A stretch of DNA of 64,000 bases from JBCAXA01 sp038534295 (GTDB taxonomy: Bacteria; Pseudomonadota; Gammaproteobacteria; Steroidobacterales; Woeseiaceae). The stretch covers positions 186,001 to 250,000 of the forward strand of contig JBCAXA010000002.1 in NCBI GenBank assembly GCA_038534295.1, given 5' to 3'. The stretch's first letter is position 1, and each line of letters opens with the position of its first letter. Made by a program: the position numbers and the translations under genes. Of the stretch, positions 16,716 to 25,291 are shown piece by piece. Below the pieces are notes generated by a model. That model made no database searches. It saw only the letters and a list, made by a program, of their open reading frames with translations, and was not told the origin of the DNA.

Positions 16716-17980
16716 TGCGAGATCTCGCGACGAAAAGCCGGCGGCTTAGCAGCGGTCGACTCATTGCGTTACTGGCCGCGGCAGCAGCTGCTGGCGGTTG
16801 CGCGATCGCCAAAGTCGAAAAAGAAATCGTCGAAGCGGTCGAACTTGGCGTCGCGCCAGCGAGCCTAGCCGAAGAGCGCTTGCTCGACGTCGGTATCGTC
16901 GAGTTCGATCCGAATCTGAACCCGGATAAGAACGAGGATTTCGTGTATCCGGATATTCGTCGCGCTGAAGCACGCTACATTCCGTACCACCTTAAGAGCA
17001 CCTTGGAGCGTGCCGGTCACTGGGGCGCAATCCGCGTACTGCCAAGTGCCTCGGCGCACGTCGATCTCACGGTCAGCGGTACGATCCTGGAATCGGACGG
17101 CGAGAGCGCGAAGGTGCGTTTCGCGGCGAATGACGCGACCGGCAAGCGCTGGTTCTCGAAGTCCTACAAGACCAAAACGGGCCGCAACTCGTATTCCAGC
17201 CGTCGCGATTTTGCCGACGATCCCTACCAAAACGTCTACAACGAATTCGCTAACGACCTCGCGACCTACGCCGCCCAAGTGTCGCAGGAAGAAATCGACA
17301 ATATTCGTCGTATGACCGAACTGAACTTCATGGCGGATCTCGCGCCCCGCGTATTTGGCGACTACGTCGTCGAAGACGACAAGGGAATTCGCGCCGTGCA
17401 GCGTTTGCCGGCTGAATCGGATCCGATGGTGGCGCGACTACGCCGTGTTCGTGAGCGCGACCAGCTGTTCATCGATACGCTCAACGAACATTACGCCAAC
17501 TTCTATTACGGCATCGCCATTCCGTACGAAGACTGGCGCCGCGCGGCACGGGAAGAAGTGCTGTCGTACAAAGAGATTCGCCGGTCGGCGTTGATCAAAC
17601 AAATTGCGGGCGTCGTGACCGTGGCCGCGGCACTGAACGCGGACGTCGACAACTCAGCCGATGCCGGCGGACGAGCGCAACGAGCGCTGCGCAACATGGT
17701 CGTCTACAGCGGGCTCGAGGCGGTACGCAGCGGTTTCACGCTGCGGGCGTCAGCCAACTTGCACAAGGAGTCCATTGCCGAGCTCGCCGATTCTTTCGGT
17801 GCTGAAGCTGCCGACATGGTGGTCCAGGTTCGAGGTCAGACACGTCGACTCAGCGGAACGGCTGAGTCACAGTACGGCCAATGGCGTAAGCTCTTGCAAG
17901 AAATCTACGAGGCGGAAACCGGCTTTACCGAAGAGGCGGTCATCGGCGTTCCTGAACGCGCGCCGCAGCCGTCGAGTTAG
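16715..17980 (+). CDS. lipoprotein of unknown function in the kinase/vWA cluster
   Basis: The 421-residue product starts with a basic region and an Ala-rich hydrophobic core ending AAGGC, a lipobox. The N-terminal third (about residues 50-190) contains beta-strand-like sequence (HVDLTVSGTILESDGESAKVRFAAND in two pieces) that resembles small envelope assembly domains. The rest is helical with a conserved-looking block NFYYGIAIPYEDWRR. I recognise no named family. The ATG at 16715 overlaps the previous stop, and the kinase gene starts 15 bp downstream, so it is part of the operon. It may be an outer-membrane or periplasmic component of the proposed machine. Confidence 0.82.
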   Translation: MRDLATKSRRLSSGRLIALLAAAAAAGGCAIAKVEKEIVEAVELGVAPASLAEERLLDVGIVEFDPNLNPDKNEDFVYPDIRRAEARYIPYHLKSTLERAGHWGAIRVLPSASAHVDLTVSGTILESDGESAKVRFAANDATGKRWFSKSYKTKTGRNSYSSRRDFADDPYQNVYNEFANDLATYAAQVSQEEIDNIRRMTELNFMADLAPRVFGDYVVEDDKGIRAVQRLPAESDPMVARLRRVRERDQLFIDTLNEHYANFYYGIAIPYEDWRRAAREEVLSYKEIRRSALIKQIAGVVTVAAALNADVDNSADAGGRAQRALRNMVVYSGLEAVRSGFTLRASANLHKESIAELADSFGAEAADMVVQVRGQTRRLSGTAESQYGQWRKLLQEIYEAETGFTEEAVIGVPERAPQPSS

Positions 17981-17995
17981 CGGAGATGTCTGACC

Positions 17996-20335
17996 GTGTC
18001 TGAGAACGCGGCCGGACTGACCCTGACAGCCGGCGCTCGACTCCACCAGCGCTACGAGCTCAAGCGCCAACTGTATGCCCGCCAGGGCGGTGCGGTTTGG
18101 CTGGCTCGCGATCTGGTCTCTAGCGGCGACGTCGTCGTCAAGCTGGCCAATGACAGCGCCGTACTGCGACGCGAGTGGGAGACGCTACGCGCATTGAACA
18201 ACGCGCATATCGTCCGCGCGTTCGACTTTGCAGACGAAGCGCCGGCACTGTTCGCGCAGTATTTCGTCGACGGCCCCAGTCTCGCCGACCTTGGTGCGGT
18301 TGAGTTCAACGAGCTGTTGCGGCCGATGCGACTCGTGGTCCAGGCGTTGGGGTATCTGCATCGCCGCGATGTCAGTCACGGCGATGTCGCGCCGAGCAAT
18401 ATTCTGTTCGATCATGGCGGCGCTCCCTTTTTGATCGATTTCGGCAGCGCAACGCGCGGTGAGCTTGCGATCGGTGCTGGCAACGGTACGCCGGCGTATC
18501 GCAGCCCGGAACGGGGTAGTGCGGGTCTAGCAACACCTGCCGACGATATCTTTGCACTCGGTCGAATTCTCGGTGAATTCGCGAACGCCACGATCGATCC
18601 AGCGTTGCGTGCGTTGATCGATGCCATGGTTGGCCCGGCGGAGAAACGCCCGGATGCCGCCGCGGTAGATGCTGCGCTCGAATCTGCCGGTGTGGCGGCA
18701 ACCGTCATGTCAGCGGCACGGGTTCGCCGCGTCGAGACTCAAGCGGCGACGGTGTCGGCTAACGACGCCATCGAAACGGTCCGCGCAGCGCCGGTTACGC
18801 GCGCTGCGCAGCCCGCGGCCGCGCCGGTAGCCGCAAAATCGACGTCAGGGCTTTCGGTTCCGATGGTTGTCGGTGCGCTGGTGGTCTTGCTCGCGCTGTT
18901 TGCTGCGGCGCTCTATTTCATTGACCGCGAGCCGCCGGCGCCGTCGATCGCGGTCGATGATGAGCCGGTCGGCGAAACAGAACTTGCCGAAGCGGTCGAC
19001 GATGCTGGTGCCGACGAGCCGACCTGGCGGGATCAGGCGCCGAGTGCGTTCGATGAGGAGATGGAGTTCAATGAAGGGTCCATCGACTCGGTTCTCGATA
19101 CATCGCGCCTATCGCCGAAGCAGCGCGCCGGACGAACGCTAGGTGAGTTGCTCGCAAAGCAAGAGGTCTTGGAAGGTCGCGGGGTCAATTCATGGGCGCC
19201 GGTCGAGTACGAGCGCGCGCTCGGTTTTTACGAGTCGGGTGACAAGTTCTATCTGGCGGACGACTTCGCCAACGCCGAGACGCAATACCGAAAAGCGATC
19301 GTCGAGTTCGATCTTCTGATCGGTCGCGTGACCGGCGTGTTCACGGATACGGTTTCGGCTGCTGACGCGGCCTTCGCAAGCGGCGAGAGTCGTGAAGCGG
19401 AGCGGCTCTACGGAATCGCCCTCGAGATCACGCCAAACGATCCGCGCTCGGTGGAAGGCTTAGAGCGAGCGCGCAAGCTGGACGAGGTACTCGCACTGGT
19501 CGAGGCCGGTGGTGACGCGGAATTCGACGGCGATTTCGAAGCCGCCAAAGTCGCTTACGACAAAGCGCTGGTCTTGGATGCCAACTGGCAGGCCGCGGCT
19601 GAAGGTTCGGCGCGGGCGGCAAAACAGATTCTGGATCAGCAATTTCGCGACCGTATGACGGACGGCTTCCTGGCGCTCGACGCGCGCGAATTCATCGCGG
19701 CGCGACGCGCGTTTCGCGCCGCGCAGCAGCTGCGGCCCGAATCGCGCGAGCCGGCGGACGGCTTGTTGCAAGTCGATCAGGCGGACCGCCTCGGCAAGAT
19801 TCGGATTCTGCGGTCCGATGCAGAAATCGCCGAGCAAGAAGAAAACTGGCCGGCGGCTGTCGAACTCTACAAGGCCATGCTCGAGCAGGACGACAAATTG
19901 GCATTGGCCCGCGACGGCCTGACGACTGCGAGATCGCGTGTTGCGCTCGATGAGACCATTAAGCGCTATCTCGACGACCCAGACTTGTTGACGAACCCGA
20001 AAGAACTCAGAGCCGCTTCTGGGGTTCTAAGTCGAATGACGGCGATCGATCCGGTCGGACCGCGGTTGGCTGAGCAACGCGAACAGCTGACCGCCGCGCT
20101 GAAACGTGCGGCGACACCGATTAAAGTCGAGCTCGTCTCTGACGAGCTAACCGAAGTCGCGGTCTTTAAGGTTGGCCGGCTTGGCCAATTTAACCGTACG
20201 ACGCTCGTGTTGCGTCCCGGCTTGTATACCGCGGTCGGCACGCGACTCGGCTATCGCGATGTCCGACTCGAATTTCGTGTGTCACCGGACGATCCGCCCA
20301 AGCCAGTGATCGTTCGCTGCGAGGAACCTATTTGA
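17996..20335 (+). CDS. transmembrane Ser/Thr protein kinase with periplasmic TPR region
   Basis: The 779-residue protein has an N-terminal Hanks-type kinase domain (about residues 18-230): Lys49 in VVVKL, Glu60, catalytic Asp130 in SHGDVAPSN with Asn135, and Asp148-Phe-Gly. The glycine loop is degenerate, and the loop residue two after Asp130 is Ala instead of the usual Lys. One transmembrane helix (287-309) follows a Pro/Ala-rich linker. The outer part has about five TPR-like repeats (roughly 390-660) and a PEGA-like C-terminal beta segment. The start is GTG with CGGAG upstream; the stop overlaps the next start (TTGA). It probably phosphorylates cluster partners recognised by the FHA protein, opposed by the PP2C enzyme. 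Confidence 0.93.
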   Translation: MSENAAGLTLTAGARLHQRYELKRQLYARQGGAVWLARDLVSSGDVVVKLANDSAVLRREWETLRALNNAHIVRAFDFADEAPALFAQYFVDGPSLADLGAVEFNELLRPMRLVVQALGYLHRRDVSHGDVAPSNILFDHGGAPFLIDFGSATRGELAIGAGNGTPAYRSPERGSAGLATPADDIFALGRILGEFANATIDPALRALIDAMVGPAEKRPDAAAVDAALESAGVAATVMSAARVRRVETQAATVSANDAIETVRAAPVTRAAQPAAAPVAAKSTSGLSVPMVVGALVVLLALFAAALYFIDREPPAPSIAVDDEPVGETELAEAVDDAGADEPTWRDQAPSAFDEEMEFNEGSIDSVLDTSRLSPKQRAGRTLGELLAKQEVLEGRGVNSWAPVEYERALGFYESGDKFYLADDFANAETQYRKAIVEFDLLIGRVTGVFTDTVSAADAAFASGESREAERLYGIALEITPNDPRSVEGLERARKLDEVLALVEAGGDAEFDGDFEAAKVAYDKALVLDANWQAAAEGSARAAKQILDQQFRDRMTDGFLALDAREFIAARRAFRAAQQLRPESREPADGLLQVDQADRLGKIRILRSDAEIAEQEENWPAAVELYKAMLEQDDKLALARDGLTTARSRVALDETIKRYLDDPDLLTNPKELRAASGVLSRMTAIDPVGPRLAEQREQLTAALKRAATPIKVELVSDELTEVAVFKVGRLGQFNRTTLVLRPGLYTAVGTRLGYRDVRLEFRVSPDDPPKPVIVRCEEPI

Positions 20336-22776
20336 GCACCGTAATCGTCCAGCGAGAAAACGCACAGCGCGAAGTCTTCGGCGCGGAGCGTTTGCCGCTC
20401 ACCATCGGACCCGGCGCGGCTGCCGCGCTGCAAATTCCGGGCCCCGGTGGCACCGACGTCGTTTGCACACTCGACAGCATCGACGGCGTTTGGCTGTTGC
20501 AGCCAGCTGCCGGCATCGAAGGGCTGGCGCTCAACGATGCGCCGCTTTTGCGCTCGACGCGATTGGTCGCCGATGACACCTTGAGTTTTTTCGGCACGCG
20601 ACTGAGCGTGGCGGCTAGCGATGCCGAGCAAATCAACATCGCCGTTGCCATTGAAGCGAGTGAATACGTTACGGCCCCTCCGGTGCAGTCGCATGGCATC
20701 GACGCAGACGACGAGGAAATCGAAAGCACGGCGTTTAGTCGGGCGACGCAACAGGTCGCACCGCCGCCCGCGCGCTCGGCGCGGTGGCCTTATGCGGTCG
20801 GTGCCGCAATGGCCTTGCTGATGGCCATCGGCGCGACGCTGTTTACGGCCCAAAGCGTGCGTTTCGATACCGTGCCGGCTGTGGTTGAGGGTATCCAGAT
20901 CAGCGGTGGTTGGTTCAAGCTGAAAGTTGGCGATCGTTATCTGTTGCGGCCCGGTAACCATGCGGTCCGCATCTCGGCACCGGGCTATTACGATTTCGTA
21001 CAGCGTTTCGAGTTGGCGGATTCGGCGTTGACGTTGCGAACTGAACTCGAGCCGCTGCCTGGCCGCGTCGAGTTGGCCGCGGAGACCGAGACCGAGGCGC
21101 GCGTTTACTTGGACGGTGAGCCGATTGGCACGGCGCCACTCGCGATCAATGAATTGGTTCCCGGTGACTACGAACTGCGCATCGACGCGCCGCTGTATCT
21201 GCCGTGGCAAGGCATGGTATCGATTACCGGTCGCGATCAACTCCAGTCCATCGTCGCCGATCTGGTTCCCGTTTTTGGTCGGGTCGATTTGCGGACCGAG
21301 CCAACCGGGGCGCTGGTCACGCTTGGCGAACTCGAGCTCGGCAAAGCCGAAGGTGTCGTTCGCGTGCCGGAAGGCCGGCAGTCGCTGACATTGCTCCTCG
21401 CCGGGTACAAACCAGCACGTCTCAACGTCGACGTCCTGGCCGGTGAGGATCAGACGGTGGCACCGATCGTGCTCGAGCCGGCGGACGGCCAGCTGACTGT
21501 GCGCACGCGACCGGCTGGGGCCAACATTACGGTCGATGGTCAATACCGCGGTCAGTCGCCGCTGGATATTGCGCTGTCGCCAGATGTCGAATACGTCGTG
21601 CAGCTGTCGAAAGCCGGGTACGGTCGCACGTCGCGGCTGGTCAAGTTGGGCGCGGCTGAAGGCGAGGAGCTGTTCGTCGATCTGTCCGCGCGATCGGGCA
21701 TCGTCAATCTCGACGTGCGACCGGTCGACGCGGAGATTTTCGTTAACGGTCAGCGACAGTCGGACGGCAAGCGCGAACTGCGACTACCGGCCGCGCCACA
21801 CCGCATTGTCATTCGCCGTGCCGGATATGCTGAATGGACCGACACCGTGACACCGCGGCCCGGCTTTCCGCAGCGCGTTGCGGTGCGACTGAAGACGCTC
21901 GACCAGGAGCGTCTCGCTGAAATACCGCAGACGCTGACGACCAGTCAGGGCCCGGTTCTGCGGTACGTCGACCCGGGTCAGTTCACGATGGGTGCGTCGC
22001 GACGCGAACGCGGTCGGGGCGCCAACGAGACCTTACGCAAGGTCGTGCTTACGCGGTCCTACTACCTAGGCACGCGGGAGATTACCAACGCGGAATATCG
22101 CCTGTTTGATTCGAATCACGAGTCCGTGACCAGCCGCGAGCAGTCGTTAACGCTTGCGGCCGATAAAAACCCGGTCGTCAACGTGACCTGGCAGCAAGCG
22201 GCCGCCTATTGCAACTGGCTCAGTGAGAAAGACGGGCTTGATCCGGTCTACGAAAAGAAGTTCGACAAGCTCGTGCCGGTACGCCCAACGCCAAACGGTT
22301 ACCGTTTACCGACCGAAGCCGAATGGGCGTGGGCCGGCCGGTTCCAAGCCGGCAAGGCATATTTGAAATTCCCGTGGGGCGAGTCGCCGTCGCCGCGCCG
22401 GAATTCTGGCAACTATGCAGATCGCTCAGCGACCTCTTTTGTGCCGACGACACTGCCGAATTACGACGACGGTTACGCGGCTACGGCACCCGTCGCGTCG
22501 TTTCCGGCAAACCTCGCCGGATTTTTTGACATGGGTGGCAACGTCGCCGAGTGGGTGCACGACTACTACCAGGTTTACACGCCAGACTCGACGCGCGTGT
22601 ACACCGATCCAGAGGGACCTGAATTGGCGCGCTTCAACGTTGTGCGCGGCTCGAGTTGGCGCCACGCGACCGAACGCACGCTGCGGTTGAGCTACCGTGG
22701 TTTTGGAGACCAAGCGCGCTCAGATATTGGTTTTCGTATTGCGCGTAATGCGCCGTCGGCCGATCCGGCCTCGTGA
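20332..22776 (+). CDS. PEGA-repeat protein with FHA-like N-terminus and FGE/SUMF1-fold C-terminus
   Basis: The 814-residue protein has four parts. A divergent FHA-like domain (1-95) has an LPLTIGPG strand but lacks the Ser/His signature of phosphothreonine binding. One transmembrane helix spans 153-173. A string of about five PEGA-type beta repeats runs from about 180 to 530, with recurring GxYxLxIxxPxY-like patterns. A formylglycine-generating-enzyme-like domain (540-805) shows FTMGASRRE, YRLPTEAEWAWAGRF, GNVAEWV and VVRGSSW. No cysteines sit near the catalytic position after RGSSW, so it is probably a binding module, not an oxidase. The TTG start overlaps the kinase stop. It is probably anchored in the inner membrane with most of its mass in the periplasm. 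Confidence 0.9.
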   Translation: MSTVIVQRENAQREVFGAERLPLTIGPGAAAALQIPGPGGTDVVCTLDSIDGVWLLQPAAGIEGLALNDAPLLRSTRLVADDTLSFFGTRLSVAASDAEQINIAVAIEASEYVTAPPVQSHGIDADDEEIESTAFSRATQQVAPPPARSARWPYAVGAAMALLMAIGATLFTAQSVRFDTVPAVVEGIQISGGWFKLKVGDRYLLRPGNHAVRISAPGYYDFVQRFELADSALTLRTELEPLPGRVELAAETETEARVYLDGEPIGTAPLAINELVPGDYELRIDAPLYLPWQGMVSITGRDQLQSIVADLVPVFGRVDLRTEPTGALVTLGELELGKAEGVVRVPEGRQSLTLLLAGYKPARLNVDVLAGEDQTVAPIVLEPADGQLTVRTRPAGANITVDGQYRGQSPLDIALSPDVEYVVQLSKAGYGRTSRLVKLGAAEGEELFVDLSARSGIVNLDVRPVDAEIFVNGQRQSDGKRELRLPAAPHRIVIRRAGYAEWTDTVTPRPGFPQRVAVRLKTLDQERLAEIPQTLTTSQGPVLRYVDPGQFTMGASRRERGRGANETLRKVVLTRSYYLGTREITNAEYRLFDSNHESVTSREQSLTLAADKNPVVNVTWQQAAAYCNWLSEKDGLDPVYEKKFDKLVPVRPTPNGYRLPTEAEWAWAGRFQAGKAYLKFPWGESPSPRRNSGNYADRSATSFVPTTLPNYDDGYAATAPVASFPANLAGFFDMGGNVAEWVHDYYQVYTPDSTRVYTDPEGPELARFNVVRGSSWRHATERTLRLSYRGFGDQARSDIGFRIARNAPSADPAS

Positions 22777-22805
22777 TCGCATTGATCGAACGGAGGAGTA
22801 AGGCC

Positions 22806-23105
22806 ATGTTATCGACAAACAGACTGAATTTGGTGTGGGCGCTGCTGCTGTTGGTTCCGCTCAGTAGCGGGGCGCAAGAGGCCAACGAGCCGACCGATGA
22901 TGCAGCCGAGGCTGCAACCGAACAGGCGCCCGAAGCTGGCGCCGATGATGCGGAGGAATCGACCGTTGGCATTAGCGACGAGGTTGCCGAATTGCTGGAG
23001 GACGATGACCCTAGCGAAAGCGGTACTTACGAGGACGAAGACGATTTCGTACCGTCGAAAGAAGTCTCGGCCGATCAGCCGCTGACATACCCGATTGACA
23101 TATGA
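22806..23105 (+). CDS. small acidic secreted protein upstream of the MotA-like gene
   Basis: This 99-residue protein has a signal peptide (about residues 1-23, ending SSGAQ). The mature part is extremely acidic, beginning EANEPTDD and continuing with many Glu and Asp. The ATG at 22806 is chosen because GGAGGAG lies 8 nt upstream. A GTG at 22773 overlapping the previous stop would hide the signal peptide behind 11 extra residues. The stop overlaps the MotA-like start by 4 bp (ATGA). I recognise no family. A similar small acidic secreted protein occupies the same place before ExbB at 62017. Confidence 0.75.
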   Translation: MLSTNRLNLVWALLLLVPLSSGAQEANEPTDDAAEAATEQAPEAGADDAEESTVGISDEVAELLEDDDPSESGTYEDEDDFVPSKEVSADQPLTYPIDI

Positions 23106-23926
23106 GTACGGCGAGGCCCGTTTACGTGAAAAGCAAGAACATTCCGGTCGAATTCGTTTTTCAGCTGTTCGCACTGATCATCGCGATCATCGTCGTACAC
23201 ACGTTCTACGTCGGTGTCGTGCGGCCGAACGCAGAAGCCGTCATTGCCGCGCAAAACCTCGCCGCCGAGCAAGACCCGGACTATGTGCGCGAGCGCTCGA
23301 CTTGGGTGCTGATCAAAGACTTTGAGCAGGAAGCGTGTTTCATCTTAATGCTCTGGGCGCTTGCGATCATGGCCTACAAAGCCGCCGTGCTCGTACGCGA
23401 GCGGCGGTTGCTCGATGAGAACTTGATTCCCATAGCCGAGGGCATGCGAATACTGCCAGACGACACACGTGAGTTCGCTCGCCAGATTCAAAATATGCCG
23501 GACGATCGCCGGCGCATGCTGCTGCCGCGATCGCTGTTGGCCGCCTTGCAGCGATTTGGCTCAACGCGCAACGTTCAAGACGTGTCATCGACGGCGCATA
23601 CCGTTTGCGAATCCGAGGCGGAACGACTCGAGTCCGAACTCGCGATGATTCGCTATATTTCATGGGCCATTCCGTCGATCGGCTTCATCGGCACGGTTCG
23701 CGGTATCGGTGAGGCGTTGGCACAAGCCGATCGCGCCGTTCAAGGCGATATCGCCGGCGTTACGCAAAGCCTGGGTGTTGCGTTCAACTCGACCTTCATC
23801 GCGCTGCTGATCAGTATTTTCCTCATGTTCTTGGTGCACCAGCTGCAGCTGATGCAGGAGCGACTGGTTTTCGATACTGAGCACTACTGCGACCAAAACC
23901 TGATCCGCCATTTGAAGGCCAGCTAA
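23102..23926 (+). CDS. MotA/TolQ/ExbB-like proton channel protein
   Basis: The 274-residue product has four predicted transmembrane helices: about 17-40, 77-97, 184-205 and 227-248. The signature block GFIGTVRGIGEAL and the following LGVAFNSTFIALLISIFL match the pore helices of the MotA/TolQ/ExbB family. The roughly 80-residue cytoplasmic segment between helices 2 and 3 is shorter than in flagellar MotA. In this family the channel subunit works with a single-pass partner carrying an essential Asp. No ExbD or MotB gene is adjacent; two vWA proteins with an Asp-containing N-terminal helix lie two and three genes downstream and are proposed as those partners. The start overlaps the previous stop. 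Confidence 0.9.
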   Translation: MSTARPVYVKSKNIPVEFVFQLFALIIAIIVVHTFYVGVVRPNAEAVIAAQNLAAEQDPDYVRERSTWVLIKDFEQEACFILMLWALAIMAYKAAVLVRERRLLDENLIPIAEGMRILPDDTREFARQIQNMPDDRRRMLLPRSLLAALQRFGSTRNVQDVSSTAHTVCESEAERLESELAMIRYISWAIPSIGFIGTVRGIGEALAQADRAVQGDIAGVTQSLGVAFNSTFIALLISIFLMFLVHQLQLMQERLVFDTEHYCDQNLIRHLKAS

Positions 23927-23932
23927 GCGACG

Positions 23933-25291
23933 ATGAGTGCCATGGCCGTACATCTGAACGACGCTCGGTGCGCATTGATGCTCGCCGACGGCGGCGTTCG
24001 CGCCGAGCCTGCGTTCGCGTGGCTGCACGGTGACGGCCTTAGCGTGGGCAACGCCGCATTCAGCGAGTCGCGCCGTCATCCTCGTTCGGTCAACAATCGA
24101 TTCCTATCGACGCTGTCGACCGATCCAATGCGCGACGCGCGTTTCTCGCATTTGACGTCGGCAGATTTGGCGGCCGCGTTGCTCGAGGACCTGTTGGCCG
24201 AGCATCGCAACCGCGAGGTCGTGTTTGTTGTTCCGGGGTTTTTCGACAAACCCGCACTAGGCGTATTGCTTGGGATCGCCGGCGAGCTGAATGTCGAAGT
24301 GTCGGCGCTGGTCGATGCATCGGTTGCCGCCTCGCGGCGATTGTTCGACGGTGCCGAGCTGGTCAATTTCGAACTGGGCTTGCACGCCAGCGTCCTGACG
24401 TTGATCGATCAACAGGCCGAGCTTAATGTTGTTAAGCACGTGGTGCTCGAAGATTGCGGCCTGGAGGCGCTCAGACAACGCTGGCTCGAAATGATCGCCG
24501 GGCAATTCGTCGAGCAAAGCCGTTTCGATCCGCTGCATTCGGCGGACGTTGAGCAGGTAACGCTAAATGCGTTGTCCGCTTGGCTCAGTGACGCTCGGCG
24601 CGGCGCAACCGTGACGGCCGTGGTGAAGTATGCCGGCCTCGAGCATCAGGCGGAACTCGATCCGCTGATGCTGCAAGAGGCAGTCGGTGGCATCTACCAA
24701 CGAATTGCCGATGCGCTGCGGGCCTTGTCGAGCGCCGGTCGGGCAACCACCGTGCAGCTCGATGCGTCTGCCGACGCATTGCCCGGGTTTTCCGAGTACC
24801 TTCGCTCGCGGGCGGCGGCGGAGCTATTTGTGATAGATGCGGACGCGCCGCTGCAAGGCGCGCTGGCGCGCTTGTCGGCTGTCAAGCGGCTCGGGCCACG
24901 CCGCTTGGTGCGATCATTGCCACCCGACCAAGCGGCCGTCACCTCCGCGGCGGCGCAGCAGGATTCGGCCGCTGACCGACCGTCGCATGTGCTGCTTGGC
25001 GCCACGGCACGCGTGCTGAATGGCGAAGCGCTGATTATTGGTTCCGGCAGCGGCGACGCGTCACGACGCATTCATTTGCCGGACGGCCTCGCCGGCGTGT
25101 CGCAAAACCACTGTTCCATTCATCAGGAATCCGACGGTTGCGTGTTGTCTGATCACAGTCGCTACGGTACGTATCTAAACGGCAACCGCGTGCATGGCTC
25201 GACGCTGCTGCGCAGTGGCGACGTGGTTCGAGTCGGTACGCCTGGCGTTGAACTCAAATTGATTCGAGTGATGACTGACGATGGCTCGTAA
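23933..25291 (+). CDS. FHA-domain protein with Hsp70/actin-like N-terminal region
   Basis: The 452-residue protein has no signal peptide or membrane helix. Its C-terminus (about 362-446) is a good FHA domain with VSQNHCSI (Ser and His of the phosphopeptide site) and DHSRYGTYLNGNRV, so it should bind phosphothreonine. The N-terminal 340 residues are reminiscent of an Hsp70/actin-type ATPase. Segments such as VVFVVPGFFDKPALGVLLGIAGELN followed by DASVAASRR recall the VPAYF...AGLEV...EPTAAA pattern, but the nucleotide-binding motifs look worn. That homology is inferred and needs a structure prediction. It overlaps the next gene by 11 bp. It is the probable cytoplasmic reader of the kinase. Confidence 0.85.
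   Translation: MSAMAVHLNDARCALMLADGGVRAEPAFAWLHGDGLSVGNAAFSESRRHPRSVNNRFLSTLSTDPMRDARFSHLTSADLAAALLEDLLAEHRNREVVFVVPGFFDKPALGVLLGIAGELNVEVSALVDASVAASRRLFDGAELVNFELGLHASVLTLIDQQAELNVVKHVVLEDCGLEALRQRWLEMIAGQFVEQSRFDPLHSADVEQVTLNALSAWLSDARRGATVTAVVKYAGLEHQAELDPLMLQEAVGGIYQRIADALRALSSAGRATTVQLDASADALPGFSEYLRSRAAAELFVIDADAPLQGALARLSAVKRLGPRRLVRSLPPDQAAVTSAAAQQDSAADRPSHVLLGATARVLNGEALIIGSGSGDASRRIHLPDGLAGVSQNHCSIHQESDGCVLSDHSRYGTYLNGNRVHGSTLLRSGDVVRVGTPGVELKLIRVMTDDGS

Noticed and set aside
20251..21543. A 430-codon open frame on the minus strand.
   Set aside because: It lies wholly opposite the PEGA/FGE gene, has no signal, motif or ribosome binding site, and is explained by GC-rich codon bias of the true gene.
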